DNA of 56,216 nt, taken from Pseudomonadota bacterium (lineage in GTDB: Bacteria > Myxococcota_A > UBA796 > SXON01). The notes under the pieces are model-generated. The model worked only from the letters and a program-made list of their open reading frames with translations. It was not told the DNA's origin and did not search any database. The translations under genes were made by a program, and so were the position numbers. The stretch covers positions 1-56,216 of the forward strand of contig SXON01000026.1 of the NCBI GenBank assembly GCA_005778355.1, given 5' to 3'. Shown here piece by piece: positions 26,520 to 35,830 of this stretch; position 1 is the first letter of the stretch, and the number at the start of each line of letters is the position of its first letter.

Positions 26520-29038
26520 GGCGCCACCTCCACCGAGGCGAGGCGTCCGGGGGTAACAAAGGCCCACCGGACGAGCCCCGTCCGCCCGTCGAGCGCGGTG
26601 ACGGTGCCGCCCTCGCGCTCCACCAGGAGCACGTCGCCGCCGTCGAGCACCACGTCGGCCTGGAGCCGCCGCCGTCGCCAGCGTTCGCCATTTCCGTCAT
26701 AGGCCACGAGGTCGTCGCGGCGGAGGCTCGGCACGCCCGCGCGGTCGCGCTCCACCTCCACCCAGCCACCGTCGGCGAGGGCCAGCACGTCGGCGCCTCG
26801 CCGTCGCAAGGGGCCAAGCACCTTGCCGTTCTGGTCGAGCACCTCGTGCTGGCCGCCGGCCCGCTTCACCACCACGCGCAGCTCGCCGCCGAGGGCGGAC
26901 AAGGTCTCGAGCGGGGCCGACCCCCGAGACACCACCTCGCCGGTGACCGGGTGCACCACGGTCCAGTCCACGTCCTTCTTGACGATCCAGCCCGGCCTGG
27001 GCGGATCGTGGGGGCTCGTCCGGGGCAGCTCGCGGGGTGCCATCCATGCCACGTCGCCGGAAACCCGGACACCTACCGTCTTGCTCCCCGCCGCCACCTT
27101 CCAGCGCACCGCCTCGTTGTCCGCCTCCCCGGGCTGTGGTCCCGGGTCGACGACGGGCCAGCGGTCCTGTGGGCCCACCCGGGTGTCGAGCGCCGCGCCG
27201 TAGCCGCGAAGCCGCCCGCCGTGGGCGAGCCAGGTGAGCGGCCCCCGCATCGCCACGTACATGCCCGGGCCGAAGAGCCGCGTGACCTTGAGCTTGTCGT
27301 CGAGCTCCATCCACGAGGCCTCGCGTTGCCAGAGCACCCGCCCGTCGCCCACCCGTTGTCGCTGGGCGCCGGGCACGGACTTGAGCACCTCGTCGCCGTT
27401 GACCGGGGCGCAGCCGTCCAGGCACCGGAAGCCGAGCGCCTCGACGGGCTCCGCTCGTGGGAGTCGTCCGAACCGGGTCTCGATCACCGCGCCGCGGTCC
27501 GACACGCGTCCCCAGCGCTCCTTCGTCTGCACCAGGAGTCCCGTCGCTTCCGCCTCGATCCACTCGATGCTGCCGGGGATGTCGATCTCCCAGTCGGCGG
27601 GCTCCGGCTTCACGCCCCAGGGACCGAGTCCGGCGGATACTCGCATGGCGAAGGCCTCGCCCTGGCCAAGCACCTGGTTTGCCGGGTCGACGATCATCGC
27701 CTGTCCGGCGGGCACCGCTGCGAGGCAGGCGGGCTCGGCGCCGGGGAGCAGCACCTGGTCGTGCTGCACGCCGACATTGAAACCGGTGTCGTTGACGTAG
27801 TCGACCTGGAGCGTGGTGCGCTCGGGCGTGCGTGCCTTCACGGTCACGAGCCGCGTCTTGCCAGTGGGCGGGGTGTAGCGGGACGAGGGTGCGAGGACTG
27901 GCACCGCGCAGGACGTTCCGGTGGGGACCGGACGCACCCAGGCCGGGGCGGCCACGGCGGCCGGCCAGGGTAGAGGCTCGCCGCGCGGACACTCCCGCGC
28001 CAACTTCGCGCGGAGGCCTGGGCCGAGTCCGGGTACGCGGTCGGCCATCGCCAGGGCCGCGGTCGGATCGGCGCAGGGCTGGCCGAGGGCGCCGATGGCG
28101 TCGAATGCGTCGAACTGTTCGCCGGCGTCGTTGGGTTTCCCCGCCTTCCAGGTGCCACCGAGGAGGCGCGTGCCGATCTGCGCGAGGGGGACGAGCTCGT
28201 CGCCGAACTTGGCCCAGCGCCGATCGACCATCGCGATGACCGAGCCGCTCGCCGGGTCGAGCACCAGCGCGCCCTCGCTGTCGATGGCCACGAAACGTGT
28301 GCCGACCGTCACCCGGGACGGGCGCCGGGGCGAGAATCGCTGCGTCGTCCACAGCGATTGCCCGCTGGCCACCGACCACGCGGTGATGGTCTTACTGTCC
28401 ACCGTCACCAGCACGCGCCCGTCGGCGGAAACCCCGCTGGCGTCGGGGTGGACGGGGATGACCGCCCCGAGGCGACGGCCGCGCTGCACCACCTGGAGCC
28501 CGGTCGGCCCCTCGACCACGTCGGGCCTCGCCGCCTCGATGGCCTCGACGAGGCGGTCAGTGGTGGGGTCGTAGGCGCGGCCGAGCTCGTCGAGGAGCAG
28601 GGGCCCGTCGCGAGAGCCCGTCACGACGTGGAAGCCGGGGAGCGTGCCGAGGGCAGGCGTCGAGAAGAAGTAGGGCCGGGCGGCGGCCAACGCCACCAGC
28701 CGGTCGCCGTCAAAGGCGAGCGAGGAAACGCCGTCGTCGAGCCGGGTGGCCGCCACCGGGGCGCAGACGGTCACGTCGACTAGCAGCAGGCTGTTGCCCC
28801 GGGCCCCCGCTGCCCAGCGGCCGTCCGCGCTCAGCGTCGCGACGGAGGGCTGCGCGTCGAAGGCACAGCGATCGTCGATGACCCAGCGTGTAGCGGCCTG
28901 CAGCGGGTGCGTTGGCCGATGAAACTGGGCCCCCACCTCCACCGCCGTGGCCACGCCGTCCGACAGGCGCAAGGTGGCTCGGTAGCCGTCGTGTTCCACC
29001 ACGAGGTCGGCAGCGAAGGCGAGGGTGGCGAGGAGCAC
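26516..29038 (-). CDS. Exported WD/PQQ-like beta-propeller protein, copy A
   Basis: 840 residues from a GTG at 29038 preceded by AGGTG at a 5-nt gap; the product then begins MLLATLAFAADLVVEHDGY, a clean leader. An in-frame ATG at 29074 would add residues that are not leader-like and would overlap the start of the divergent lectin gene. The body has propeller-like blades (SADGRWAAGARGNSLLLVD, SVASGQSLWTTQRFS, LVLDPASGSVIAMVD, TALDGRTGLVRWAFV). Cysteines are few and scattered. It is the first gene of a two-gene operon with the paralogue at 24282..26519. Function unknown. Confidence 0.75.
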   Translation of the reverse strand: MLLATLAFAADLVVEHDGYRATLRLSDGVATAVEVGAQFHRPTHPLQAATRWVIDDRCAFDAQPSVATLSADGRWAAGARGNSLLLVDVTVCAPVAATRLDDGVSSLAFDGDRLVALAAARPYFFSTPALGTLPGFHVVTGSRDGPLLLDELGRAYDPTTDRLVEAIEAARPDVVEGPTGLQVVQRGRRLGAVIPVHPDASGVSADGRVLVTVDSKTITAWSVASGQSLWTTQRFSPRRPSRVTVGTRFVAIDSEGALVLDPASGSVIAMVDRRWAKFGDELVPLAQIGTRLLGGTWKAGKPNDAGEQFDAFDAIGALGQPCADPTAALAMADRVPGLGPGLRAKLARECPRGEPLPWPAAVAAPAWVRPVPTGTSCAVPVLAPSSRYTPPTGKTRLVTVKARTPERTTLQVDYVNDTGFNVGVQHDQVLLPGAEPACLAAVPAGQAMIVDPANQVLGQGEAFAMRVSAGLGPWGVKPEPADWEIDIPGSIEWIEAEATGLLVQTKERWGRVSDRGAVIETRFGRLPRAEPVEALGFRCLDGCAPVNGDEVLKSVPGAQRQRVGDGRVLWQREASWMELDDKLKVTRLFGPGMYVAMRGPLTWLAHGGRLRGYGAALDTRVGPQDRWPVVDPGPQPGEADNEAVRWKVAAGSKTVGVRVSGDVAWMAPRELPRTSPHDPPRPGWIVKKDVDWTVVHPVTGEVVSRGSAPLETLSALGGELRVVVKRAGGQHEVLDQNGKVLGPLRRRGADVLALADGGWVEVERDRAGVPSLRRDDLVAYDGNGERWRRRRLQADVVLDGGDVLLVEREGGTVTALDGRTGLVRWAFVTPGRLASVEVAP

Positions 29039-29066
29039 GCGGGCACCTATCGGGCCGGGATAGGCT

Positions 29067-31463
29067 GTGCGCATGTGGTGGCTCCTCGCGTGCGCTGAAC
29101 TCCCTGCGGGCATCGGCCTCCCTGCGATGCCAAAGGCGGAGCTTGGCGACTGCACCGCCGCGAGCGACGGCGTCCACGACTTCCTTTTCTGTGTCGACGG
29201 CGCCACCTGGGCCGAGGCCCAGGCCGACTGCGCGGGCTTCGGCTACCACCTGGCCGACGTCGACGACGCGAGCGAGAACGACTGGATCTGGGCCCAGGCC
29301 CAGTTGGTGGACAGCGGGGCCAACTGGTGGATGGGGCTGACAGACGCCGCGAGCGAGGGCAGCTACCAGTGGGACGGCGGCAGCGACAGTCCCTACACCA
29401 ACTGGCGCGCGGGAGAGCCCAACGACTTCGGTGGCAACGAGGACTGCACATGGTACGCCTACACCGGATCGGGCGGCTGGAACGACAAGGACTGCGCCGC
29501 GAGTGGCAGCTTCATTTGCGAGACCGGCTGCACCACCTACGAGCGCTACATCGACGGCGATGGCGACGGCTACGGCGGCGACAGCGTGCGTGCCTGTGCC
29601 ACGGAGAGCCCGTACATCGACGTGCCTGGGGACTGCGACGACACCAGCACGAGTGTCAGCCCGGCCGCGACCGAGAGCTGCAACGACCTCGACGACGATT
29701 GTGACGCGCTGGTGGACGACGAAGATCCTGGCGTCGATCCGAGTGGATTCACCACATTCTACGCGGATAGCGACGGCGACGGCTACGCCGGGAGCACGAG
29801 CACCGTGGCGGCCTGCACGCAACCCGCCGGCGCGAGTGTCACGGCAAGCGACTGCGACGACACCGACGCGAGCGCCTATCCGGGCGCCGCGGAGCTGGCC
29901 GACACCACCGACAGTGACTGCGACGGGTCCACGTCCGATCTCGACGCGGACGGCGACGGTGTCGACGCCGCCTCAGTGGGTGGGGCAGACTGCAATGACA
30001 GCGATGCCGAGGCCCTCCCCGGCGCGGCCGAGCGCTGCAACGCCGCCGACGACGATTGCGACGGCGCGCTCGACAACGGGGCGGACTGTCCCGGCACGGT
30101 GGCCGAGTACGACGATCATCTGTATTTTTTCGTGGGGAGCACCGCGAGCTGGGAAAGCGCGCAGTCCTCCTGTGCCGAGCGGGGTTACCACCTGCTCGAT
30201 CTCGACGACGCCAGCGAGGAGGCGTGGGCCTGGGACCTCGCGGAAAGCGTCAACAGCGCGAGCGCCTGGTGGATTGGCTTCAACGACCGCGACAGCGAGG
30301 GCAGCTTCGCGTGGGACGGCGGCGCGTCGTCCACCTTTAGCGACTGGCGAGCGGGCGAGCCCAACGACTACGGGGGCAACGAGGACTGCGCCGCGATGGC
30401 CGACGACGGCGCGGGCGCGTGGAACGACAAGGACTGTGCCACGGCATATGCCTACGCCTGCGAGTTGGGCTGCGAGAAGCTCACATGGTACGCCGACAGC
30501 GACGGTGACGGCTTCGCCGGGAGCGAGTCCGTCCGGTCCTGCGAGCCGCCGAGCGGCTACCTGTCCACCGCCGACGATTGCGACGACCTCGACGCGGCGG
30601 TGTTTCCCGGCGCGTCCGAATCCTGCAACGAGGCCGATGACGATTGTGACGGGTCGATCGACGAGGACGCGGTCGACGAGCCGCTCTGGTACCTCGACGC
30701 CGATGGCGACGGATACGGCGGCGACGTGGCGGTGCTGGCCTGTGCCGCACCCGAGGGACACGTCGACAATGGCGAGGACTGCGACGACGCCGATGCGGAC
30801 GTGCACCCGGGTGCCACCCAGCTCGACGATGGCCTCGACAGCGACTGCGACGGCGCCGCCGAGCCCCACGACACCGACGGTGACGGCCTCGATGATGCCG
30901 ACGAGCGCGCCCTGGGCACGGGCGTCGAGGATCCCGACAGCGACAACGATAGCCTGCTCGACGGCGCCGAGGACGCACGAGACAGCGACGACGACGGCGA
31001 CATCGACCCGCTCGACACCGACGACGACGGCGACGGGCTCACCACCTTCAGCGAGGTCGGCGACCCATCGAACCCGGATGATACCGATCGCGATGCCACG
31101 CCCGACCACCTCGACCTCGACAGCGACGACGACGGCTTCCCTGACCAGATCGAGGGCGGTCGCGACACCGACAATGACGGGGTGCCGAACAACGAGGACG
31201 ACGACGACGACGGCGACGGGCTCCTCTCGGTGGACGAGGGCGAGGCCGACGACGACGGCGACGGGGTGCCGGCGTACCTGGATCGTGACGCGGACGGTGA
31301 CGGCTGCGTCGATGGCGAGAGCTGCGACTCCGAAGGCGAACCGGTGGATAGCGTGGGCGACAGTGGCGCGCGGTCGCCGGGTGACGAGCCCTGTGGTTGC
31401 GAGGGGGGAGCTGGGGTCTTGCTCGTCTCTGCCGGGTTGCTGCGGCGCCGTCAGGCCCGCTGA
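29067..31463 (+). CDS. Lipoprotein with tandem C-type lectin domains, DCDD repeats and C-terminal sorting signal
   Basis: 798 residues from GTG 29067 (an ATG two codons later is an alternative); leader MRMWWLLAC with lipobox Cys9. Two C-type lectin-like domains are clear, at about residues 30-155 and 345-470. Each carries WRAGEPND..GGNEDC followed by WNDKDC, so both EPN (117-119, 431-433) and WND (138-140, 452-454) calcium/sugar motifs are intact; EPN is the mannose-type signature. Between and after them lie MopE-like DCDD repeats (about five), then a region of Asp-rich thrombospondin-3-like calcium repeats (DTDGDGLDDADE, DSDNDSLLDG). The C-terminus CGC-like (PCGCEGG) plus hydrophobic LLVSAGL plus RRRQAR matches MYXO-CTERM. 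Predicted Ca2+-dependent glycan-binding surface protein. The 3' end overlaps the convergent MFS gene by 13 bp. Confidence 0.87.
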   Translation: MRMWWLLACAELPAGIGLPAMPKAELGDCTAASDGVHDFLFCVDGATWAEAQADCAGFGYHLADVDDASENDWIWAQAQLVDSGANWWMGLTDAASEGSYQWDGGSDSPYTNWRAGEPNDFGGNEDCTWYAYTGSGGWNDKDCAASGSFICETGCTTYERYIDGDGDGYGGDSVRACATESPYIDVPGDCDDTSTSVSPAATESCNDLDDDCDALVDDEDPGVDPSGFTTFYADSDGDGYAGSTSTVAACTQPAGASVTASDCDDTDASAYPGAAELADTTDSDCDGSTSDLDADGDGVDAASVGGADCNDSDAEALPGAAERCNAADDDCDGALDNGADCPGTVAEYDDHLYFFVGSTASWESAQSSCAERGYHLLDLDDASEEAWAWDLAESVNSASAWWIGFNDRDSEGSFAWDGGASSTFSDWRAGEPNDYGGNEDCAAMADDGAGAWNDKDCATAYAYACELGCEKLTWYADSDGDGFAGSESVRSCEPPSGYLSTADDCDDLDAAVFPGASESCNEADDDCDGSIDEDAVDEPLWYLDADGDGYGGDVAVLACAAPEGHVDNGEDCDDADADVHPGATQLDDGLDSDCDGAAEPHDTDGDGLDDADERALGTGVEDPDSDNDSLLDGAEDARDSDDDGDIDPLDTDDDGDGLTTFSEVGDPSNPDDTDRDATPDHLDLDSDDDGFPDQIEGGRDTDNDGVPNNEDDDDDGDGLLSVDEGEADDDGDGVPAYLDRDADGDGCVDGESCDSEGEPVDSVGDSGARSPGDEPCGCEGGAGVLLVSAGLLRRRQAR

Positions 31464-32677
31464 CGGGTGGCCACCAGCCCCGCGGTTCCAAGGCCGGCGA
31501 GGAGCGCGCTGGTGGCGAAGGCGATGGCGGGGCTGGCGTGGTCCCAGAGCCAGCCGAAAGACGCGGACGCCGGGAGCGCCATGATGCCCACCACCATGTG
31601 GTAGGCCCCGAAGGCGGCGCCCCGGGCGTCCGGGCGAGACTCGGCGGCCACGAGGGCTTTCTCCGCCCCTTCGGAGAGCCCGGCGTAGAGCCCCCAGGCG
31701 AGGAAAAGGCCGAGGAGCGCCACGATGGCTTGCGGTTCCGCGGCGTAGGCACGAGTGGCGCTACCCTCCGTTGCGGCGGCGGCGCTGGCGAATACGGTGT
31801 CCCAGCGGAGCGCGGCGAAGGCGAAGCCTGTGAACACGGCGGCGTGGGTTGACCAGCCGGCGACGACCAGTCCCGCCGGGCCCACCCAGCGTCCGGCGGC
31901 GGCGGCCGCGAACGAGGACAGGGTCTTCACCACGTGCAGCCCCGCCCAGAGCGCCGGGATCGCCCAGAGGGGGAGGAATCGTCCCGCGAACAAGAGCAGG
32001 AATAGCTCGCTCGCCATCCCGAGCCGCGACACGGCGACGAGCACCAGGAGCCATCGCAGGTCGGCCGTGAGGGGCACGCTGGGGCCGGGCGGCGCGGGGC
32101 GAGGGCTGTCGGTGCCCCGCGTGGCCACGATGGCGGCGATCACCACCAGCACCCCGGGGATCGCGCTCCACAGGAAGATCTCCGCGGCGCCGAGGCCGAG
32201 GCTGTGCACCGCCCAGGCGGCGGCGGCCGCGCCCGCGATCGTGCCCGCGTGGTCGAGGGCCCGGTGGATGGAGAAGGCCGCCGCGCGTGATTCGACGGGG
32301 GTGGCGTGCGCGATGACGGCGTCGCGTGGGGCGGTTCGGAGGCCCTTGCCCACGCGATCCCCGAGCCGCAGGAGGAGCAGGCCGAGGGGGGTGGCCACCA
32401 GCCCCATCAGCGGGCGGAGGGCGTTGGAGAGCGTGTAGCCGCTCACGACGAAGGCCGTGTGTTGCCCCGTCCGGTCGGCGATGCGGCCGCCCCAGAGCTT
32501 CAGCAGGCTCGCGACGAGCGAGGCCGCGCCCTCGATGAGCCCGAGCGTGGCCGCCGAGCCGCCGAGCGCGCCGGTGACCAGGGCCGGGATGAGCGGCAAG
32601 ACCATCTCGCTGGCCGCGTCGTTGAGGAAGCTCACCAGGCCAAGCCACCAGACTGCGGCAGGGATCCGGGGGCGCAT
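31451..32677 (-). CDS. MFS transporter
   Basis: 408 residues with about 11-12 hydrophobic segments. The start MRPRIPAAVWWLGLVSFLNDAASEM and the loop between TM2 and TM3 (LLKLWGGRIADRTG, a G-x3-D-R-x-G MFS motif) fit the major facilitator superfamily. The RLGDRVGKGLRTAPRDAVIA segment after TM4 matches a bacterial MFS subgroup often annotated as YfkF-like or heavy-metal/drug exporters; substrate is not predictable. The direction opposes the lectin gene on the left with a 13-bp overlap of 3' ends. 67 bp separate it from the cytochrome b fusion gene on its right, so it could be read from the same long transcript. Confidence 0.87.
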   Translation of the reverse strand: MRPRIPAAVWWLGLVSFLNDAASEMVLPLIPALVTGALGGSAATLGLIEGAASLVASLLKLWGGRIADRTGQHTAFVVSGYTLSNALRPLMGLVATPLGLLLLRLGDRVGKGLRTAPRDAVIAHATPVESRAAAFSIHRALDHAGTIAGAAAAAWAVHSLGLGAAEIFLWSAIPGVLVVIAAIVATRGTDSPRPAPPGPSVPLTADLRWLLVLVAVSRLGMASELFLLLFAGRFLPLWAIPALWAGLHVVKTLSSFAAAAAGRWVGPAGLVVAGWSTHAAVFTGFAFAALRWDTVFASAAAATEGSATRAYAAEPQAIVALLGLFLAWGLYAGLSEGAEKALVAAESRPDARGAAFGAYHMVVGIMALPASASFGWLWDHASPAIAFATSALLAGLGTAGLVATRQRA

Positions 32678-32744
32678 CGTGAGCAGCTAACGCGGGGCCC
32701 TGCGGGGGCGGAGTATTGACGTGTCCAGAGCTAAGTCTTAACCC

Positions 32745-34733
32745 TTAACCTCCGACACCTTTCACGTGGGAGATCACGACGCGCTCGCCGTCCTTGGCCT
32801 CGACGTTCTCGGTACGAACGTACGACCACTCCCCGGGGTCGGTGGTCTCGCCGAGCGCGACCGTCACCACGTGGGGGCCCACGGCGAGCGGGAGGGTGAC
32901 GATGGCGATGGAGTTGCCGTCGCCCCAGAGGCCGCGCGGGGCGTAGGGGGCCTCGTGCGTCACGGCGCCGTCGACCGTCACCCGGAGACGCACGGGCGCC
33001 CGACCGCGGTCACACACCTCGTCGCGACGCATGTGGGGCGGCAGCGCCGCCTTCTCGGCCTCGCTGAGTTTGCGACAGCCTCCCTTCGCCCCGCTGTGCT
33101 TGAAGGCCACCACCAGCTCCGGCTCGGCGGGACGCGGACTCGCGTAGGGCAGCACACTGCCCGCCAGGACGAGGGCGCCCGCCACGATCGACACGACGGC
33201 GGCGCCAAGCCAGGGCTTGCGCCTCGGCGGGAGCGCGGCGAGGTCGACGCGAGCGCCCGGGGGTGCCTCCAGCAGCCGCACCGGAACCCCGGTCTTGTCG
33301 GGCCGGACAGACGGCTCGCGGGTGCCCCCCATCCGCGCCTCGGCCCAGGTGGCGCCCTCGCGGTAACGACAGGCCTCCGGGCCGCAGCTCATCACGGTGA
33401 CACTCGCGGCGCCGTGCTTGGCCGCGCGTTCCACCGTGTAGGCGTGCACCCAGCCGGCGCAGGGGACGACGAGCACCTTCCAGCCGGGGAGCTCAGGTGC
33501 CGTGCCCGTGGTGGGGTTGACCGTGAGACGGCGAGCGGCGGACTCGGCGCAGGCGAGGAGCACCGGCGCGCTCCGGGCACCGGCGAGCCACTCGTCCACC
33601 TGGTGACGCGCCTGTAGCACCGGGAACCAGTCCAGGCCGATGCCGGCGCTGTTGCAGGAACCCGCGCAGACCCCGCAGCCCACGCACGCGGACGTGTCGA
33701 TCTGCGCGAGTTGTTTGCCGCCCTCGGGCCGGTCGACCATCTTGATCGCGTCGTAGGGACAGTCCTTGGCGCAGCTGGTGCAGCCGTCGCAACGGCCGGG
33801 CTCCACGCGAGCCACGCGCGCGCGGCCGCGGCCCAGCAGCCAGGGCAAGGGGAGGACCAGGGCGCCCACGCCGAGCGCCGCGCCCCAGAGCGCCGCCGCC
33901 GGGAGCCGGTCGGTGAGCCAGAGCGGCAAGAGATACCAGCCGTCGATGGCCATGTCGCCCGGCAAGACCGCCATTTTGGCCCCGGCGGCGAGGTCGGCTG
34001 GTACGAGGATGGAGATCACCGACATGGCCACGAGCACGATGATCGACATCGGTCGATCAGGGAGAAAACGGCTGCGGGCCACGCGGGCCACGTGCAGCCA
34101 GAGCGCGATGGCCATCGCCAAGGGCAGGAGCATGTGAACGAAGAAGACGACGAAGAACAAGAGCGTGTTGAGCGCGTCGTCGGTGAGGAAGCTCCGCGAG
34201 AGCGGGTCGGCCACGATGGGCAGCGCGTCGATGAAACGCGCGGTGCCGAGCGCCACCTGCCGCGCCCGCTCGTCCCAGAGTAGCCAGTAGCCGAGCCAGC
34301 CGACGACCCAGAGCATCCCAACCAGGACGATGCCGGTCACCCACGCCAGCCAGCGCGCGCCGGTGAAACGCCGCGCCGTCGTCAGGCGGAGCGCATGCAG
34401 GGCGGTGAAGGCCACGCAGGCGTCGGAGCTGTAGCGATGCAGCGCCCGGAGAAAACCCGCGAGTCCGGTCATGGCGAGCACGCTGTCGCGCGCGCCGTGC
34501 ACGCTGGGCGTGTACCAGAAAAGGAGCAGCACACCGCTGACCAGCGCCACGATCAGGGCGTGAACCGCGATGGCGCCGGACTGGGTGACGGGGTTGTACT
34601 CGGCCGGGAGCCAGCGACCGCAGGCGGACTCGAGCCAGAGGAGGGGTCGCTCGAGGAAACGGAAACAGGCCTCGCCGCGCACGGGCGTGTCCACCTGGGG
34701 CGGGACAGCCGGTCCGGGATGGGGCGCGCCCAT
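32745..34733 (-). CDS. Diheme cytochrome b - 2x[4Fe-4S] ferredoxin - FlpD/MvhD-like fusion
   Basis: 662 residues. (1) Cytochrome b N-terminal domain: two H-x13-H pairs (His99/His113 and His200/His214) on TM helices give bis-His ligation of two hemes. (2) Three or more further TM segments to about residue 300. (3) Ferredoxin domain with CxxCxxCxxxC sets at C315-C325 and C350-C360 (second one lacks the usual Pro after the last Cys). (4) A FlpD/MvhD-type (PF02662) domain, about 385-480, with VLLACAESAARR, VLVVPCAGWVHAYTVERA and VMSCGPEACRYREGATWAEAR. (5) One TM helix (about 507-527) and a 135-residue exported-side tail. The fusion can link a cytoplasmic donor to the quinone or hemes in the membrane. 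Start ATG overlaps the SCO1 stop (TGATG). Last gene of the respiratory operon. Confidence 0.87.
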   Translation of the reverse strand: MGAPHPGPAVPPQVDTPVRGEACFRFLERPLLWLESACGRWLPAEYNPVTQSGAIAVHALIVALVSGVLLLFWYTPSVHGARDSVLAMTGLAGFLRALHRYSSDACVAFTALHALRLTTARRFTGARWLAWVTGIVLVGMLWVVGWLGYWLLWDERARQVALGTARFIDALPIVADPLSRSFLTDDALNTLLFFVVFFVHMLLPLAMAIALWLHVARVARSRFLPDRPMSIIVLVAMSVISILVPADLAAGAKMAVLPGDMAIDGWYLLPLWLTDRLPAAALWGAALGVGALVLPLPWLLGRGRARVARVEPGRCDGCTSCAKDCPYDAIKMVDRPEGGKQLAQIDTSACVGCGVCAGSCNSAGIGLDWFPVLQARHQVDEWLAGARSAPVLLACAESAARRLTVNPTTGTAPELPGWKVLVVPCAGWVHAYTVERAAKHGAASVTVMSCGPEACRYREGATWAEARMGGTREPSVRPDKTGVPVRLLEAPPGARVDLAALPPRRKPWLGAAVVSIVAGALVLAGSVLPYASPRPAEPELVVAFKHSGAKGGCRKLSEAEKAALPPHMRRDEVCDRGRAPVRLRVTVDGAVTHEAPYAPRGLWGDGNSIAIVTLPLAVGPHVVTVALGETTDPGEWSYVRTENVEAKDGERVVISHVKGVGG

Positions 34734-35647
34734 CACTCCGCCACGAGCAAGCGGAGCGAGGCGGCCAGCCAGCGGGTTTGTCTTTCGCCCAGCGTGAATC
34801 GGTAGGCGATGAAGCCCGCGCGGTCGATGACGAGGAAGAGGTTGGCGTGGTCGATCACACCGGTGACGGGGTCGCGGGTGCGGGTGATGCCGAGACGGTC
34901 GAGCTGGGTTTCCATGACGGGGGGACTGCCGGTGAGCAGCCGGAAAGTGGGAAGCGACACGTCCTGTGCCGCCGCGAGCCGGGCGAGCACCTCGGGACGG
35001 TCGCGATTGGGGTCGAGCGTGAGGCCCACCACTCGGACGTGCTCGAGTTCGGAGGGCGAGAGTTCCCCGAGCGCCGCCTTGCCCTGCGCGAAGAGCGTGG
35101 GACACGTGAACCCGCAGGAGGCGTAGACGGCGGTGACCACCACCACCTCGCCCCGCAGCTCGCGAAGCGCGAAGGCCTGTCCCGCGTGGTCGATGCCCTC
35201 GATGTCCGGCGCGGGAATCTGGGTGCGCAGGGCCTCGGCGGGGAAGGGCAGCTCGGCGTCGCGCCCGGGCGCCAGTCGGATGTCCGCCAGCGCCACTGTG
35301 GACGCAGAGACCAACCCGAGGCCGCCGAGCGCCCAGGGCAGGGCCGCGCGCCAGCTCACCCGGCGGAGGAGGTCCCACCAGACCCCTGCGACGATCCCGC
35401 CGAGGAGCACCGGCTGGGAGAGGAAGATGAACACCTGCGTGGTGTCCATCTCCCCGGTGGCCGGGTTGTAGCCAAAGCACCAGGTGCGGAAGTCCTCGGC
35501 GAACTGCCCAGTCACCCCTCCTGTGCTCGGCCAGAAGAGCATCGCCGTGGCCGCGAGGCCCGTCACCGCGCAGGTGCTGAGGGCCAGGACCGGGAACCGC
35601 CAGGTGGCGAAGAACCGGTCCAACGCGGCCAGCGGCGTGCCGCTCAT
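34733..35647 (-). CDS. SCO1/SenC-type copper chaperone with N-terminal membrane domain
   Basis: 304 residues. Three N-terminal hydrophobic segments (about 18-38, 72-92, 103-121) precede a thioredoxin-like SCO domain. The copper ligands are present: ASCGFTCP (Cys178-x3-Cys182) and the distal GVIDHANLF (His267). SCO proteins load or reduce the CuA site of heme-copper oxidase subunit II. The gene lies between the 54-residue membrane protein and the cytochrome b fusion of the same operon; a CuA-bearing subunit II is encoded three genes upstream, so SCO has an obvious client. The extra TM segments are more than the usual single anchor and could add a membrane scaffold. Confidence 0.92.
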   Translation of the reverse strand: MSGTPLAALDRFFATWRFPVLALSTCAVTGLAATAMLFWPSTGGVTGQFAEDFRTWCFGYNPATGEMDTTQVFIFLSQPVLLGGIVAGVWWDLLRRVSWRAALPWALGGLGLVSASTVALADIRLAPGRDAELPFPAEALRTQIPAPDIEGIDHAGQAFALRELRGEVVVVTAVYASCGFTCPTLFAQGKAALGELSPSELEHVRVVGLTLDPNRDRPEVLARLAAAQDVSLPTFRLLTGSPPVMETQLDRLGITRTRDPVTGVIDHANLFLVIDRAGFIAYRFTLGERQTRWLAASLRLLVAE

Positions 35648-35656
35648 GGTCCCATC

Positions 35657-35821
35657 CTACCGGACGTGCCAGGTGTCGGCGAGGGCCTTCCAGTTGGCGA
35701 AGTAGTACACCGCGAAGCTCGCCAACAGCACCAGCACGAGGGTCATCGTGCCGGGGGTGTGGTGGTCGTCGACGTTGTGCTCCTCGCGGATGAGGTCAGC
35801 TACCTTCTTGTCGTTGGACAT
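35657..35821 (-). CDS. 54-residue single-pass membrane protein of the respiratory operon
   Basis: Small open frame between subunit I and SCO1. ATG at 35821 has a strong GGAGG with a 5-nt gap and starts 9 bp after the subunit I stop. The product begins MSNDKKVADLIREEHNVDD (charged), followed by HHTPG and one hydrophobic helix (TMTLVLVLLASFAVYYFAN), ending WKALADTWHVR. Its place and shape recall small accessory subunits of heme-copper oxidases (for example CoxIIa or CcoQ types), but I cannot match it to a family. It is probably a structural subunit. Confidence 0.75.
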   Translation of the reverse strand: MSNDKKVADLIREEHNVDDHHTPGTMTLVLVLLASFAVYYFANWKALADTWHVR

Positions 35822-35830
35822 GGGAACCTC

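Noticed and set aside
29641..31300. Asp-rich repeats of the lectin protein as a DNA-level repeat array or CRISPR
   Set aside because: The repetition comes from degenerate protein motifs (DCDD and DxDxDG); the DNA units vary in length and sequence and have no spacer structure.
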